Below are positions 1 through 8,033 of a DNA stretch of 50,418 bases, in pieces. A model generated the notes under the pieces. The model searched no databases and had not been told where the DNA came from. It saw only the letters and a program-made list of their open reading frames with translations. Origin of the DNA: Pseudomonas sp. (GTDB taxonomy: Bacteria > Pseudomonadota > Gammaproteobacteria > Pseudomonadales > Pseudomonadaceae); contig NZ_JASLAW010000129.1 in NCBI RefSeq assembly GCF_030147005.1, forward strand, positions 1-50,418, given 5' to 3'. The position numbers and the translations under genes were made by a program. Within the stretch, counting starts at the first letter, position 1; each line of letters starts with the position of its first letter.

Positions 1-75
1 CTTGCTCGCGAAGGCGTCGTATCAATCACTGGTCAGGATGACTGATTCACCGCCTTCGCGAGCAAGCCCGCTCAC
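1..75. repeat. REP inverted pair (left end cut by window edge)
   Basis: CTTGCTCGCGAAGGCG at 1-16 is matched exactly by its reverse complement at 51-66, followed by the usual tail AGCCCGCTCACA. This is the REP (repetitive extragenic palindromic) family of fluorescent pseudomonads, which lies between genes and can fold in mRNA. It sits just beyond the 3' end of rdgC. The same arm sequence recurs near 19.6, 25.4 and 29.7 kb. Confidence 0.85.
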
Positions 76-96
76 ATTTCGGATCTTCACATGGCC

Positions 97-1017
97 TTAG
101 ATGCCTTGTGGTGTCTCTTCACCGCCAAGTGCTTCCACCAACGCCGGCAGGAACTCGCCGAAGGTCAGCATCATCAGGGTAAAGCTGGCGTCCAGTTGGC
201 CCAGGGCTTCGTCGCCGCCGTCCTGTTCGGCCTGATCTTGCAACAGGTCCTCGAACTTCAGGCGCTTGACGGTCATTTTGTCGTCGAGCATGAACGACAG
301 CTTGTCCTGCCAGGCCAGGGACAATTGGGTCACGACTTTGCCGGTAGTCAGGTGCAGCTGGATTTCTTCGCCGGTCAGGTCCTGGCGCTTGCAGCGCACG
401 ATGCCACCGTCTTCATGGGTGTCGCGCAGTTCGCATTCATCGAGAACGAAGAAGTCGGCGGCCGGTTTCTGGGTAGTGACCCAGTCGGTCATGATCGCCG
501 TCGGTGCGGTTTTCACGGTCAGTGGGCGTACGGGCAGGGTGCCGATCACTTCGCGCAAGGTCGAGAGCAGGTCTTCTGCACGTTTCGGGCTGGCCGAGTT
601 CACCAGGATCAGGCCCTGTTTCGGCGCGATGGCGGCGAAAGTCGACGAACGACGAATAAAGGCGCGGGGCAGGAAGGCCTGGATGATTTCATCCTTGATC
701 TGGTCGCGTTCCTTCTTGTAGACCTTGCGCATTTGCTCGGCCTCGATCTCTTCGACTTTCTCTTTGAGCGCGTCACGCACCACGCTGCCCGGCAGGATGC
801 GTTCTTCCTTGCGCGCGGCGATCAGCAGGAAGTCACCGCTGACGTGGACCAGGGGAGCGTCTTCACCTTTACCAAAAGGTGCGACGAAACCGTAAGTGGT
901 CAGTTCCTGGCTTGCACAAGGGCGCGCCAGCTTGGTGGCCATGGCCGCTTCCAACGCCTCGGCATCAACAGGCAGATCTTGGGTCAGGCGATAGATAAGC
1001 AGGTTCTTGAACCACAT
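97..1017 (-). CDS. rdgC: Recombination-associated protein RdgC
   Basis: This is a 306-residue RdgC, a nucleoid-associated protein that forms a ring dimer around DNA and, in the known family, limits RecA activity. The protein begins MWFKNLLIYRLTQDL, the usual RdgC start, and keeps the family length and the charged central region (near residues 110-160) with many Lys and Glu. The ATG at 1017 is chosen because AGGAGAG lies about 9 bases upstream; an in-frame start 8 codons earlier would add residues not found in the family. It is monocistronic, with a REP downstream and divergent tRNA genes upstream. Identification is firm from sequence likeness; function is family knowledge. Confidence 0.95.
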   Translation of the reverse strand: MWFKNLLIYRLTQDLPVDAEALEAAMATKLARPCASQELTTYGFVAPFGKGEDAPLVHVSGDFLLIAARKEERILPGSVVRDALKEKVEEIEAEQMRKVYKKERDQIKDEIIQAFLPRAFIRRSSTFAAIAPKQGLILVNSASPKRAEDLLSTLREVIGTLPVRPLTVKTAPTAIMTDWVTTQKPAADFFVLDECELRDTHEDGGIVRCKRQDLTGEEIQLHLTTGKVVTQLSLAWQDKLSFMLDDKMTVKRLKFEDLLQDQAEQDGGDEALGQLDASFTLMMLTFGEFLPALVEALGGEETPQGI

Positions 1018-1127
1018 GGGGTGAGTCTCTCCTCTATACAAAGGGGGGCATTATTCTCTTGATCACGCCGCAGGCCAACCCTGCGTAAGCCATTGGAAGG
1101 GCTGAAAAAAAAGATTTAAGAAAGTGC

Positions 1128-1163
1128 TTGCCAGACCATGGAGCGCTCCGTAGAATGCGCGCC
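1128..1163 (+). promoter_or_regulatory. Sigma-70 promoter of the tRNA pair
   Basis: TTGCCA (1128-1133), a 17-base spacer and TAGAAT (1151-1156) make a near-consensus promoter. The discriminator GCGCGCC (1157-1163) is GC-rich, as in stable RNA promoters under stringent (ppGpp) control. The mature tRNA-Val starts 14 bases further on. Confidence 0.7.
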
Positions 1164-1176
1164 ACACCGAAACGAA

Positions 1177-1252
1177 GGGTGATTAGCTCAGCTGGGAGAG
1201 CATCTGCCTTACAAGCAGAGGGTCGGCGGTTCGATCCCGTCATCACCCACCA
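1177..1252 (+). tRNA. tRNA-Val (anticodon TAC)
   Basis: A 76-base cloverleaf. The acceptor arm GGGTGAT pairs with ATCACCC, the anticodon stem TCTGC/GCAGA encloses loop CTTACAA with anticodon TAC, and the T-arm contains GGTTCGATCC. CCA is encoded. It is the first gene of a two-tRNA transcript. Confidence 0.97.
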
Positions 1253-1271
1253 TTCGCTTCAAGTGTTACGC

Positions 1272-1348
1272 GCAGCGGTAGTTCAGTCGGTTAGAATACC
1301 GGCCTGTCACGCCGGGGGTCGCGGGTTCGAGTCCCGTCCGCTGCGCCA
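1272..1348 (+). tRNA. tRNA-Asp (anticodon GTC)
   Basis: A 77-base cloverleaf with acceptor GCAGCGG/CCGCTGC, discriminator G and encoded CCA. The anticodon loop CTGTCAC gives GTC, and the T-loop is GGGTTCGAGTCCC. It lies 19 bases after tRNA-Val. The accessory block begins beyond it; I saw no second copy of its 3' end that would mark an attachment site. Confidence 0.97.
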
Positions 1349-1395
1349 TATTTGCTTCCGCTAAGGCCAACTGAGCGCCTGGAAGCCACGGAAAT

Positions 1396-1418
1396 AGCGG
1401 CCTTGTGCCGCTTTTTTC
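1396..1418 (+). terminator. Intrinsic terminator of the tRNA operon
   Basis: AGCGGC (1396-1401) and GCCGCT (1407-1412) form a short GC stem followed by a run of T. It lies 48 bases after tRNA-Asp. The stretch 1419-1641 holds nothing I recognise. Confidence 0.75.
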
Positions 1419-1641
1419 GTTTCTGAATTCCACTCTATCTATTTTGCCGAGACGCCGCGGCCAGTTCGCCAGAATTCCTTCCTCCACATAAATGACCTCC
1501 CGGGATCGCTCAGGGCCGTCACCCACTATGGGTGTGCAGAAAAAACACGATTGCCGTTTGGTTGCTGTACCGAAAGCGCGATGCTTTTGGACTGGCGGAA
1601 AGACCGTCCTCATCGCTCGTTTCCCTGGCAGTAAACCGGCG

Positions 1642-2247
1642 TCAAGCGTCCTGGCGAATGAACGCGTAATCGTCGTCGATCAGCTGTTGCAGGTAATGAT
1701 CGAAGCTCGGCGCAATCACTTCGTAGTTATCCGGGTCATGCAGGAAGCGCATGACTTGGCCCGCCGTGCCGCCCGGCGCCGGATTGAGGTCGATATACAG
1801 CCTCGAAGTGCCCCCGTTGTTGACGCAGTGTGAAAAGCACAACCGCTCGTTCATGCCCACCGTGCGGTCGATGCCTTCTCCGACAAGCTCGACTTCCTGA
1901 TCCAGCCAGCCCTTTTCAAACCAGCCTTCATAGAGTTCTTCGATGCTTTCGGTATCAGGGCCGTTGGCTTCGGCAAGTATGTCTTCTACCGAACTCAGGT
2001 AGTAGGGGTAGCCGGGCATGTCGGAGCCCAATATCAACACCATGACCTCGCCGTTCGGGTATTCCCGATAATGTGTGCCGTCAATCTGACCGAGCAACTG
2101 CAACAGGCTTGCCGGGCACAACGGATAACGTTCGGTGAGCCGCTGCAGGTCTGCCGCCGAAGCGCCGTGTGCATGTTTCAGTTGCTCGAGATCTTCGGCC
2201 GATAACGACTGACGCAGACCGGCAAGATAAGTATCGACGAGGCTCAT
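1642..2247 (-). CDS. SMI1/KNR4 (SUKH) family protein
   Basis: A 201-residue cytosolic protein without signal peptide or membrane segment. The segment LLQLLGQIDGTHYREYP near residues 50-66, then a VLILGSD strand and the PYYLSSVEDIL motif, are typical of SUKH-fold proteins. Many of these are immunity proteins against contact-dependent or type VI toxins; others are housekeeping. The ATG at 2247 is preceded by AGGA in AGGACCTCAATC; upstream in-frame codons look non-coding. It is the last gene of a run of minus-strand genes from 7108. The immunity role is inference, since no toxin partner is visible. Confidence 0.75.
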   Translation of the reverse strand: MSLVDTYLAGLRQSLSAEDLEQLKHAHGASAADLQRLTERYPLCPASLLQLLGQIDGTHYREYPNGEVMVLILGSDMPGYPYYLSSVEDILAEANGPDTESIEELYEGWFEKGWLDQEVELVGEGIDRTVGMNERLCFSHCVNNGGTSRLYIDLNPAPGGTAGQVMRFLHDPDNYEVIAPSFDHYLQQLIDDDYAFIRQDA

Positions 2248-2305
2248 GATTGAGGTCCTTGAAAACATATTGAATATCCAGATATTCGCCTTTCCAGCCG
2301 CAGGC

Positions 2306-2812
2306 TTACTCCATCCATGTCCTGAACTCATTGGCCTGGTCTGAAGTGTTGAGAACGGTTATCCAGGCAACCTGGTCTTCCACGCATTCAAAGTCAGAAA
2401 CCGAGAATACATAAATGGCAGTGTCGAACGTGGCCGTCAGCTTTTTCAGGGCAATGACACATTGCTCAAATATTTGCCTGCGATGCGCCACAAAGTTGTT
2501 ATCGGTGGTCGCGTCCGCCATGTTCCAGAGCGTTTTCGATAAATCGTTGAAAAAATCCCCGCCGTAGGCTTCGTGGCTCCATTCGGCGGGAGACCACTTG
2601 AAGTATTGCCAGTCATCGGGGTATTCAGCGTACATGCGCATCAGATGGTCTTGAGTGTTAAAAGCGGGTACCAGTGTTCGCGCGTCAGCGTCCGAATACA
2701 GCGCGAATCCGCAGACTTGTGCATTCGGGAACTCCTCTCGAAACTGTTCGATAGCGCTCATGGATGCGTTCAGGACATCTCGTTGAAACTGCTCGACGTT
2801 TAAAGTCAACAT
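2306..2812 (-). CDS. DUF4303 family protein
   Basis: A 168-residue soluble protein. The N-terminal part reads as GFALYSDADARTLVPAFNT followed by FKWSPAEWSHEAYGG, the pattern of DUF4303, a family often found in immunity gene clusters. The same W-x-P-x-[DE]-W signature occurs in the N-terminal half of the protein at 10307-11569, so the island carries two relatives. The start at 2812 (MLTLNVEQF) is the first ATG with plausible coding sequence; its ribosome binding site is weak (GAGAA). Biochemical function is unknown. Confidence 0.65.
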   Translation of the reverse strand: MLTLNVEQFQRDVLNASMSAIEQFREEFPNAQVCGFALYSDADARTLVPAFNTQDHLMRMYAEYPDDWQYFKWSPAEWSHEAYGGDFFNDLSKTLWNMADATTDNNFVAHRRQIFEQCVIALKKLTATFDTAIYVFSVSDFECVEDQVAWITVLNTSDQANEFRTWME

Positions 2813-2851
2813 GGGTTCTCGTGGCGAGGTATGGCTAACGATCATCGTGTA

Positions 2852-3181
2852 TTAGCGCAGGTCTTGTTGAAATTCCAAGAACGCATCGTTCTGGTAAAAG
2901 AATTCAAAGGCCTTGAAGTAGCTCTCCAGCGATGGATGAGGCAATTGCTGGTCGGCGTTGAAGATGACGTCCTCAATCATGGCCTTCTCCAGTGTTGCCA
3001 CCCAACCGTCACTGAGCACCTGCGGGGGTAGATAGTCGGTGGAGTCGGGAGCGAAATCCTTACTGTCCAGTGAAAACGCGCCGCGGGTATCCAGCGTCCA
3101 TTGAGTCGCTGGCAAGTAGAACCAATTGTCAGGCATGCGTGCGATATTCTGCAGTACTTCCCGGATGCTGTAAGTTTTCAT
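2852..3181 (-). CDS. Small hypothetical protein, immunity-like
   Basis: A 109-residue acidic, Trp- and Tyr-containing cytosolic protein that starts MKTYSIREVLQNIARMPDN. It may belong to the DUF7716 group, which I recall as short proteins in immunity loci, but I am not sure. It lies 39 bases upstream of the DUF4303 gene and 72 bases downstream of the DUF7832-like gene, on the same strand, so the three are probably co-transcribed. There are no Cys or His clusters suggesting catalysis. Confidence 0.6.
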   Translation of the reverse strand: MKTYSIREVLQNIARMPDNWFYLPATQWTLDTRGAFSLDSKDFAPDSTDYLPPQVLSDGWVATLEKAMIEDVIFNADQQLPHPSLESYFKAFEFFYQNDAFLEFQQDLR

Positions 3182-3253
3182 AGGGCCTCACGTCGGGCTG
3201 TTCAATCAGTCGTGTCGCTCTGCGACCACCAGTGCTGCGCGGCGCCAGGCCGT

Positions 3254-3703
3254 TCAAATAATATGTTTGGGTCGCCCGGCTGCATTCCATGCCGCAAAGC
3301 GTGCATCCATGACGGCAGACAGTTGATCGTAATGGGCCCAGCTGTCCTCAACGCTGTAGAGGGTTTTAATGCTGACGTCAAAGGCCAGCAGGTAGTCGTC
3401 GACGTAACGACTGTCGTTGTTCAAACCTTCGTAGTAGGCAACGGCAAATGCATTGCCGGTTTCAGAGAACTCCTGGTCGGTCAGTTTTTCGTCCAGTACG
3501 GTCATTAGAAACTGTGCCCCGGTGAGGGTGCGATTCTTGAGGTGGGCAAGTTCGCTCTTGGCATCTTCCTCCAGCGCTTCGCTGGCCAGGTTGTTGATCA
3601 ACATCCACGCGAGAAACATGCCGATATGAGTGGCACCAGCAGCCTTTGGCAGATGCTTGGGGAAGGTGCCCAGGTAGTGCCAGGAGGCATCGTCGTATTT
3701 CAT
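3254..3703 (-). CDS. DUF7832-like protein
   Basis: A 149-residue soluble protein that opens with MKYDDASWHY and continues FPKHLPKAAGATHIGMFLAW, a conserved pattern of proteins now grouped as DUF7832 (family name from memory). Members are widespread in proteobacterial immunity-rich loci and have no known activity. The C-terminal part is rich in Asp, Tyr and Trp. It follows the J-protein gene after 111 bases. Identification of the family is moderate; the immunity role is inference from neighbours. Confidence 0.65.
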   Translation of the reverse strand: MKYDDASWHYLGTFPKHLPKAAGATHIGMFLAWMLINNLASEALEEDAKSELAHLKNRTLTGAQFLMTVLDEKLTDQEFSETGNAFAVAYYEGLNNDSRYVDDYLLAFDVSIKTLYSVEDSWAHYDQLSAVMDARFAAWNAAGRPKHII

Positions 3704-3814
3704 GTGGTGCTCCAGTGATAGGGGAGGTCAGATGCTCTTCAGTGACAGGATAATGATGTCCGCAACGCGTTCGCTCAGAGCCTCTGAGTCCTGCCAGTGG
3801 CCGGTCTTCAACAA

Positions 3815-5410
3815 TCAACCTTTAGTCAGCAGGGTGCCGGGCATGTGCAGTTGCACATAGCCGATTACACACAACATCGAAACGCCAAATACCCATTGCA
3901 ACGGGCTGAGTCCGGCAATTCGATAGATCGCCTGCAACGGCTTTCGCCAGCGGTACTGACGGTCTGTAGGCGCGCCACCGGCAAATCGCAGCAGGCCGAG
4001 GGCTGCGGTCAGTACATAAGTTGCGAGGCCGAGTATGCCGAGCAACTTCCATATTAGAAATCCGAGCGCTAGAAAACTGCCGCTGTTACGAATCACCAGG
4101 TAACGACGATCCTCGATCAGCTTGTGTCGCACACACCACTCGCTGAGCTGCAAGTCCAGGTCATACAGGGATCGCGTCAGGGAGAGCCAATGGGTCAGTA
4201 GCCACTTACCGGTATAAGCCGCCAATACGCCGCCCGCGATATAGAGTGGCAGCAGGATTACTGTAACCGCGAACATGAAGTCGGGCTGATCCATGTTGGC
4301 AAGTATCAGGCAGAGGGTGATTATGCAGGCGCTGCGTTTCAGTCCGTAGGGCGGCGCCTTGGGAACGACAAATTCCTTCCAGAACCACGGGTTGTGGTTG
4401 GGGAATATTCCCAGTAGGTCAGGGAACTGTCTGGCAAAGGTCTCTGACAGTTGTTCACAGGCCTGCCAGTCGGCCTCGACAAAATCAGCAGCCAGTTGCG
4501 CTTGCTGTGCAGGGTCGGTGGATAGCAGCAACAGGCTGGCGGCATTGGCGCGCGCACTCGGTTGTTGTTCCCGCTGTCGCATGAGACTGCGCAGCTCGTT
4601 GAGCCAGGCGTGTTGCTCACAGCGCCGGCGAAGGTACTGCCATTGCTCATCTGTAATGGGCACCACTGCCGCTTCATCATCCCAGGCGAACAAATGGCAG
4701 ACGCGCCGGAAGAGTTCGGGTGACCAGACTTCAGTATTCAGCAACAGATTCAGGACGTGCACCTGCAGTGCCTGGCGGCGTGCAAAATCACTGAGCCAGC
4801 CTTGTCGGCTTTGCTGCTCCAGGCAATCCAGAAAAGCTTCTTCTTCGCCTGCGGCGATCTGCTGATCAAGGCTGCGATAAAGCCCTGTCGTGAGGGCAAG
4901 GGCTAGCCGTTGTTGCTGAAACTCACCGCCAAGGATCTGCTGCCACGGCGTCAACCATTGGCGTTTTTCGACACCCCAGGCCAATAACGCAGTATGCGTT
5001 TCAGGGGCGTCTGCGCAGCGCTGGAACAGCAGGCGCTCGAACTCGGCTTCACAGCCTTTGGCCGAGGCTTCAGCCCAATACTGTTCCACGTCGGCGTCAT
5101 CAAACCCGGACAGCAGATCGACGGCTTGTTCGTAGAGTGAGCGTGTCAGGTTAAAAGGCTGCTGTGGGTCGCTTTTGATAGCAAAGGGTTGAGCCATGAA
5201 GTCAGCGGCAGTTCGCCCGCTCTCGTCCAGACTTCCATCACGCATGATCTGCAAGGCTTGCTCATACGCCTCACGCAGTCGCTGGAAGCCGACTGGATCC
5301 TCGTCTGGGCGCGTGGTCTTGAGCTGTCTGGCGTATTGGCGCTTGATGCTGCGCTCATCGGACCCGGCGGGCAGGCCCAGTACTTCCCAGCAATCGAAAG
5401 TCAATACCAT
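3815..5410 (-). CDS. Membrane-anchored J-domain protein (DjlC/DjlB-like)
   Basis: A 531-residue protein with an N-terminal J domain (about residues 5-55) and a C-terminal membrane part with several hydrophobic segments around residues 350-520, among them LIWKLLGILGLATYVLTAALG. J domains stimulate Hsp70 ATPase through an HPD tripeptide; here the tripeptide is RPD in KTTRPDEDPVGFQRLREAYE, so the His is missing. The gene starts 3 bases after the stop of the HscC-like Hsp70 gene. The same pairing of Hsp70 with membrane J proteins is known for E. coli HscC with DjlC/DjlB. It is probably the dedicated partner of that chaperone at the inner membrane. The long central region (100-330) has no domain I can name. 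Confidence 0.8.
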   Translation of the reverse strand: MVLTFDCWEVLGLPAGSDERSIKRQYARQLKTTRPDEDPVGFQRLREAYEQALQIMRDGSLDESGRTAADFMAQPFAIKSDPQQPFNLTRSLYEQAVDLLSGFDDADVEQYWAEASAKGCEAEFERLLFQRCADAPETHTALLAWGVEKRQWLTPWQQILGGEFQQQRLALALTTGLYRSLDQQIAAGEEEAFLDCLEQQSRQGWLSDFARRQALQVHVLNLLLNTEVWSPELFRRVCHLFAWDDEAAVVPITDEQWQYLRRRCEQHAWLNELRSLMRQREQQPSARANAASLLLLSTDPAQQAQLAADFVEADWQACEQLSETFARQFPDLLGIFPNHNPWFWKEFVVPKAPPYGLKRSACIITLCLILANMDQPDFMFAVTVILLPLYIAGGVLAAYTGKWLLTHWLSLTRSLYDLDLQLSEWCVRHKLIEDRRYLVIRNSGSFLALGFLIWKLLGILGLATYVLTAALGLLRFAGGAPTDRQYRWRKPLQAIYRIAGLSPLQWVFGVSMLCVIGYVQLHMPGTLLTKG

Positions 5411-5413
5411 GGC

Positions 5414-7108
5414 TTAGTACCGACCGCCTTTTTCCAGCAGTGCGATGCGTTCGCTCAGGTCATTGCGGGCCTGACGAATGATGCGTTCATCCTGGCTTGC
5501 CAGCGCCTGCTGAAACAGGTTTGCACAGCGGTCGATTTCCTCACGAAGTTCGCCCAGACTCTCCTGATACATGCGTTCCAGACGGGCAACCAACAGCGTA
5601 TTGATCTGCTGGTCACGGGGATGCACCTTGAGTTCGGCAAGCGCTTGCAGGCGCTCGGCAATTTCTTCGCTGGTCAGTACACCCGGGTTATTTTCGATGA
5701 CCAGTACGTGCTGCTCTCCGGTCGCGGGAATGCTGACCTGACATTCCAGAATGCCGTTATTGTCGTAGGTAAAGCGCACATCAAGATCCACAGCGCCTTT
5801 CTGTGGCGGGACAGGAATGTCCAGTTCACCCAAGGCGATGTTGTCGCGCACCAGGCGGCTTTCGCCTTGGTAAATGCTGACCACCACGCTTTCCTGAAAA
5901 TCACCGACCGTCGACACGGTTTTGACCCGGCTCACCGGGACCGTGCTGTTGCGTTCAATGATCGGTAAATAGTGGCCGTTTTCACGCTCCCTGCCGACTT
6001 TTTGCGAAATCTCGATGCCCAGCGTGTAGGAGCAGACATCTGTGAGTATCACTTCCTCCAGGGCAGCGCTGCGTGATTTCAACGCGGCCTGTATGGCTGC
6101 GCCGTGAGCCACGGCTTCATCAGGGTTGAGATGAATCGAGGGAAACCGGCCGAACAGGCCAGCGGCAAGTTTACGTACCAGGGGCATGCGTGTAGTGCCG
6201 CCCACCAGCAACACTTCGTCGAGTTCGTTGATGCGTATTTTGGCATCACGCAACGCGCGCTCGATCGGATTGCGCAGGCGCTCCAGCAGGGGGGCGAACA
6301 ATGTGCTCATATCGTCCTGAGTGAAAACGTACTTCCACTCGTTGCCACCTACCCGCAAAACGAACTCGCTGTCGCAGTCCTGCCCCAATGCCTGGCGCAC
6401 GCGTTCGGCTTCGCGGCGCAGCGGTTGGACGATCGATTGGGGGGCGGGAAAGCCAGGCTGGGCGCGTTGTGTCTGAATGAAATGCTCGGCTAGCAACTGA
6501 TCGAAATCCTCGCCGCCCAAGTAGTTATCACCCGCACTGGCACGGACCTCCACAACGCCGTCGAAAAGTTCCAGTATTGACACGTCAAAGGTGCCACCGC
6601 CGAGGTCGAAGACCAGAAACGAAGTCTCTTTGTCGCGCTGAGGCAAGCCATAGGCCAATGCGGCAGCGGTCGGCTCGTTGATCAGTTTGTCGACTTTCAA
6701 CCCGGCCAATTCACCCGCTATACGCGTGGCCTTGCGCTGGGCATCACTGAAGTAAGCCGGAACGCTGATGACGGCCTCGGTCACCGGTTCGCCGTAAGCA
6801 CGCTCAACATCTTCCTTGAGACTGCGCAGGACCAGCGCCGACAGTTCCTCGGGGCGCAATGAACGTGCCCCCAACTGAACCGTGTTGGCGCTGCCCATGT
6901 GCCGTTTGAACAACGCAGCGGTCTGGCCTGGATGAGTGTGCAGGCGCTCGCGTGCCGCCTGGCCAACCAGTATCCGGCCTTCCTCGTCCAGTCCTACGAC
7001 CGAAGGCGTCAGTACATTTCCGAGTGCATTGGGCACCAACACGCTGGCATCGTTATGCCAGACGGCAACCAGGCTGTTAGTGGTACCGAGGTCTATTCCG
7101 ACAATCAT
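5414..7108 (-). CDS. hscC: Hsp70-type chaperone HscC
   Basis: A 564-residue Hsp70, close in length to E. coli HscC and shorter than DnaK (about 640). It has the phosphate-1 motif IVGIDLGTTNS at the N-terminus, INEPTAAALAYGL, FDLGGGTFDVSILEL and the adenosine motif LVGGTTRMPLVRKL, so the ATPase domain looks intact. The substrate-binding part ends soon after the helical lid and lacks the DnaK C-terminal tail. A TTG directly precedes the ATG at 7108; ATG is preferred. GGGAA upstream is a modest ribosome binding site. It forms an operon with the J-protein gene. The client is unknown. Confidence 0.9.
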   Translation of the reverse strand: MIVGIDLGTTNSLVAVWHNDASVLVPNALGNVLTPSVVGLDEEGRILVGQAARERLHTHPGQTAALFKRHMGSANTVQLGARSLRPEELSALVLRSLKEDVERAYGEPVTEAVISVPAYFSDAQRKATRIAGELAGLKVDKLINEPTAAALAYGLPQRDKETSFLVFDLGGGTFDVSILELFDGVVEVRASAGDNYLGGEDFDQLLAEHFIQTQRAQPGFPAPQSIVQPLRREAERVRQALGQDCDSEFVLRVGGNEWKYVFTQDDMSTLFAPLLERLRNPIERALRDAKIRINELDEVLLVGGTTRMPLVRKLAAGLFGRFPSIHLNPDEAVAHGAAIQAALKSRSAALEEVILTDVCSYTLGIEISQKVGRERENGHYLPIIERNSTVPVSRVKTVSTVGDFQESVVVSIYQGESRLVRDNIALGELDIPVPPQKGAVDLDVRFTYDNNGILECQVSIPATGEQHVLVIENNPGVLTSEEIAERLQALAELKVHPRDQQINTLLVARLERMYQESLGELREEIDRCANLFQQALASQDERIIRQARNDLSERIALLEKGGRY

Positions 7109-7207
7109 CAATATGTTCCCTATCCCTGGCTGGACGACGCGTTATTGTTAATGAGCCTGAGGGCTTTCATGAAGGTATTCTTCCTTGAGCTGCAGGGCTG
7201 ATCATAG

Positions 7208-7233
7208 CCATTTGAGATTACCATTTGAAATGA
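7208..7233. promoter_or_regulatory. 13-base tandem direct repeat between divergent genes
   Basis: CCATTTGAGATTA (7208-7220) is followed at once by CCATTTGAAATGA (7221-7233). The pair lies in the 163-base gap between the divergent hscC operon and the gene at 7272, where a shared regulator could bind. No regulator is known; the functional reading is inference. Confidence 0.3.
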
Positions 7234-7271
7234 TGGTTCAATGCTGGCGCGCTTGATCGGAGGGGTGATGG

Positions 7272-7844
7272 ATGAAGACTGAAGCAAACATAGAAACTTT
7301 CAGCCCAGGTGTGGTTATTTTCGATCCGCTCGTGTTGAACCGTTTTATCGCAGAGCAGTGTCTGGACGATTTCAATCTCTTTGAGGTGTTCGTCGAACAA
7401 AGTGAATCAGGACGGTTGGCTGTCCAGAGTGGGGCGGTTGTGCCCTTGTATCCACTCCCTGAAGAACACTATGTATTTCGTTTGCGCAATGATCGGGAGT
7501 TGCCCTCTGAACGATGCGCCGAAGCGGTTTTTAGACACACAGATATCCCGCTGAGCGTCATCAGCGGCGTGGTGATAGTTGCTGATTTGCATGCTCTGAC
7601 TGATTGGGATCCCGGGTTCTTTCTGAACTACAAAGCCCGGCTCTCGGAGCGCCTTGAGAATAATGACTATCTGGATATTTCGCCGGGGCTCTACGCATTG
7701 AGCGTCGCTGGCTTCAGCGAATTGAACGAAGGGTTCCCACGAAGGGTATATGAGTTGGGTATCACTGCCGTCGAGTCGTTACCGGTTATGCGTGATGAGG
7801 CCAATTTTCATCAATGGGATTTCACGATTGAGCGGGATGAGTAA
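7272..7844 (+). CDS. Hypothetical protein
   Basis: A 190-residue acidic cytosolic protein I do not recognise. There is no signal peptide or membrane helix. The start at 7272 is well supported by GGAGGGG at 7259-7265. It reads as an alternating strand/helix protein, with VISGVVIVADLHAL near the middle and a WDFTIERDE end. It is the first gene of the plus-strand half of the island and diverges from hscC. It may be an immunity-like protein by context only. Confidence 0.7.
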   Translation: MKTEANIETFSPGVVIFDPLVLNRFIAEQCLDDFNLFEVFVEQSESGRLAVQSGAVVPLYPLPEEHYVFRLRNDRELPSERCAEAVFRHTDIPLSVISGVVIVADLHALTDWDPGFFLNYKARLSERLENNDYLDISPGLYALSVAGFSELNEGFPRRVYELGITAVESLPVMRDEANFHQWDFTIERDE

Positions 7845-8033
7845 GTTTTACGCTCCCGCAGGAATTTTTTTGGGGCGGGAAGAAGTATACGCGCAGAGAA
7901 CTACAACTCGGTTTCTTAGCCCTGGACAGGGCATGCGAAGATGTGCGCTCAGGCCAGGCAAATCAGTACCACTTCACGCCGCGAACGGCCTTATCGCAAT
8001 GATGGGCATAGGGATGGCAATCAATATCAGGAG

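Noticed and set aside
91..1062. 323-codon frame antisense to rdgC
   Set aside because: Shadow of RdgC; no start signal and no family.
1177..1348. tRNA-Asp or tRNA-Val as attachment site of an integrative island
   Set aside because: No second copy of either tRNA 3' end, no integrase gene and no mobility genes were seen in the following 14 kb.
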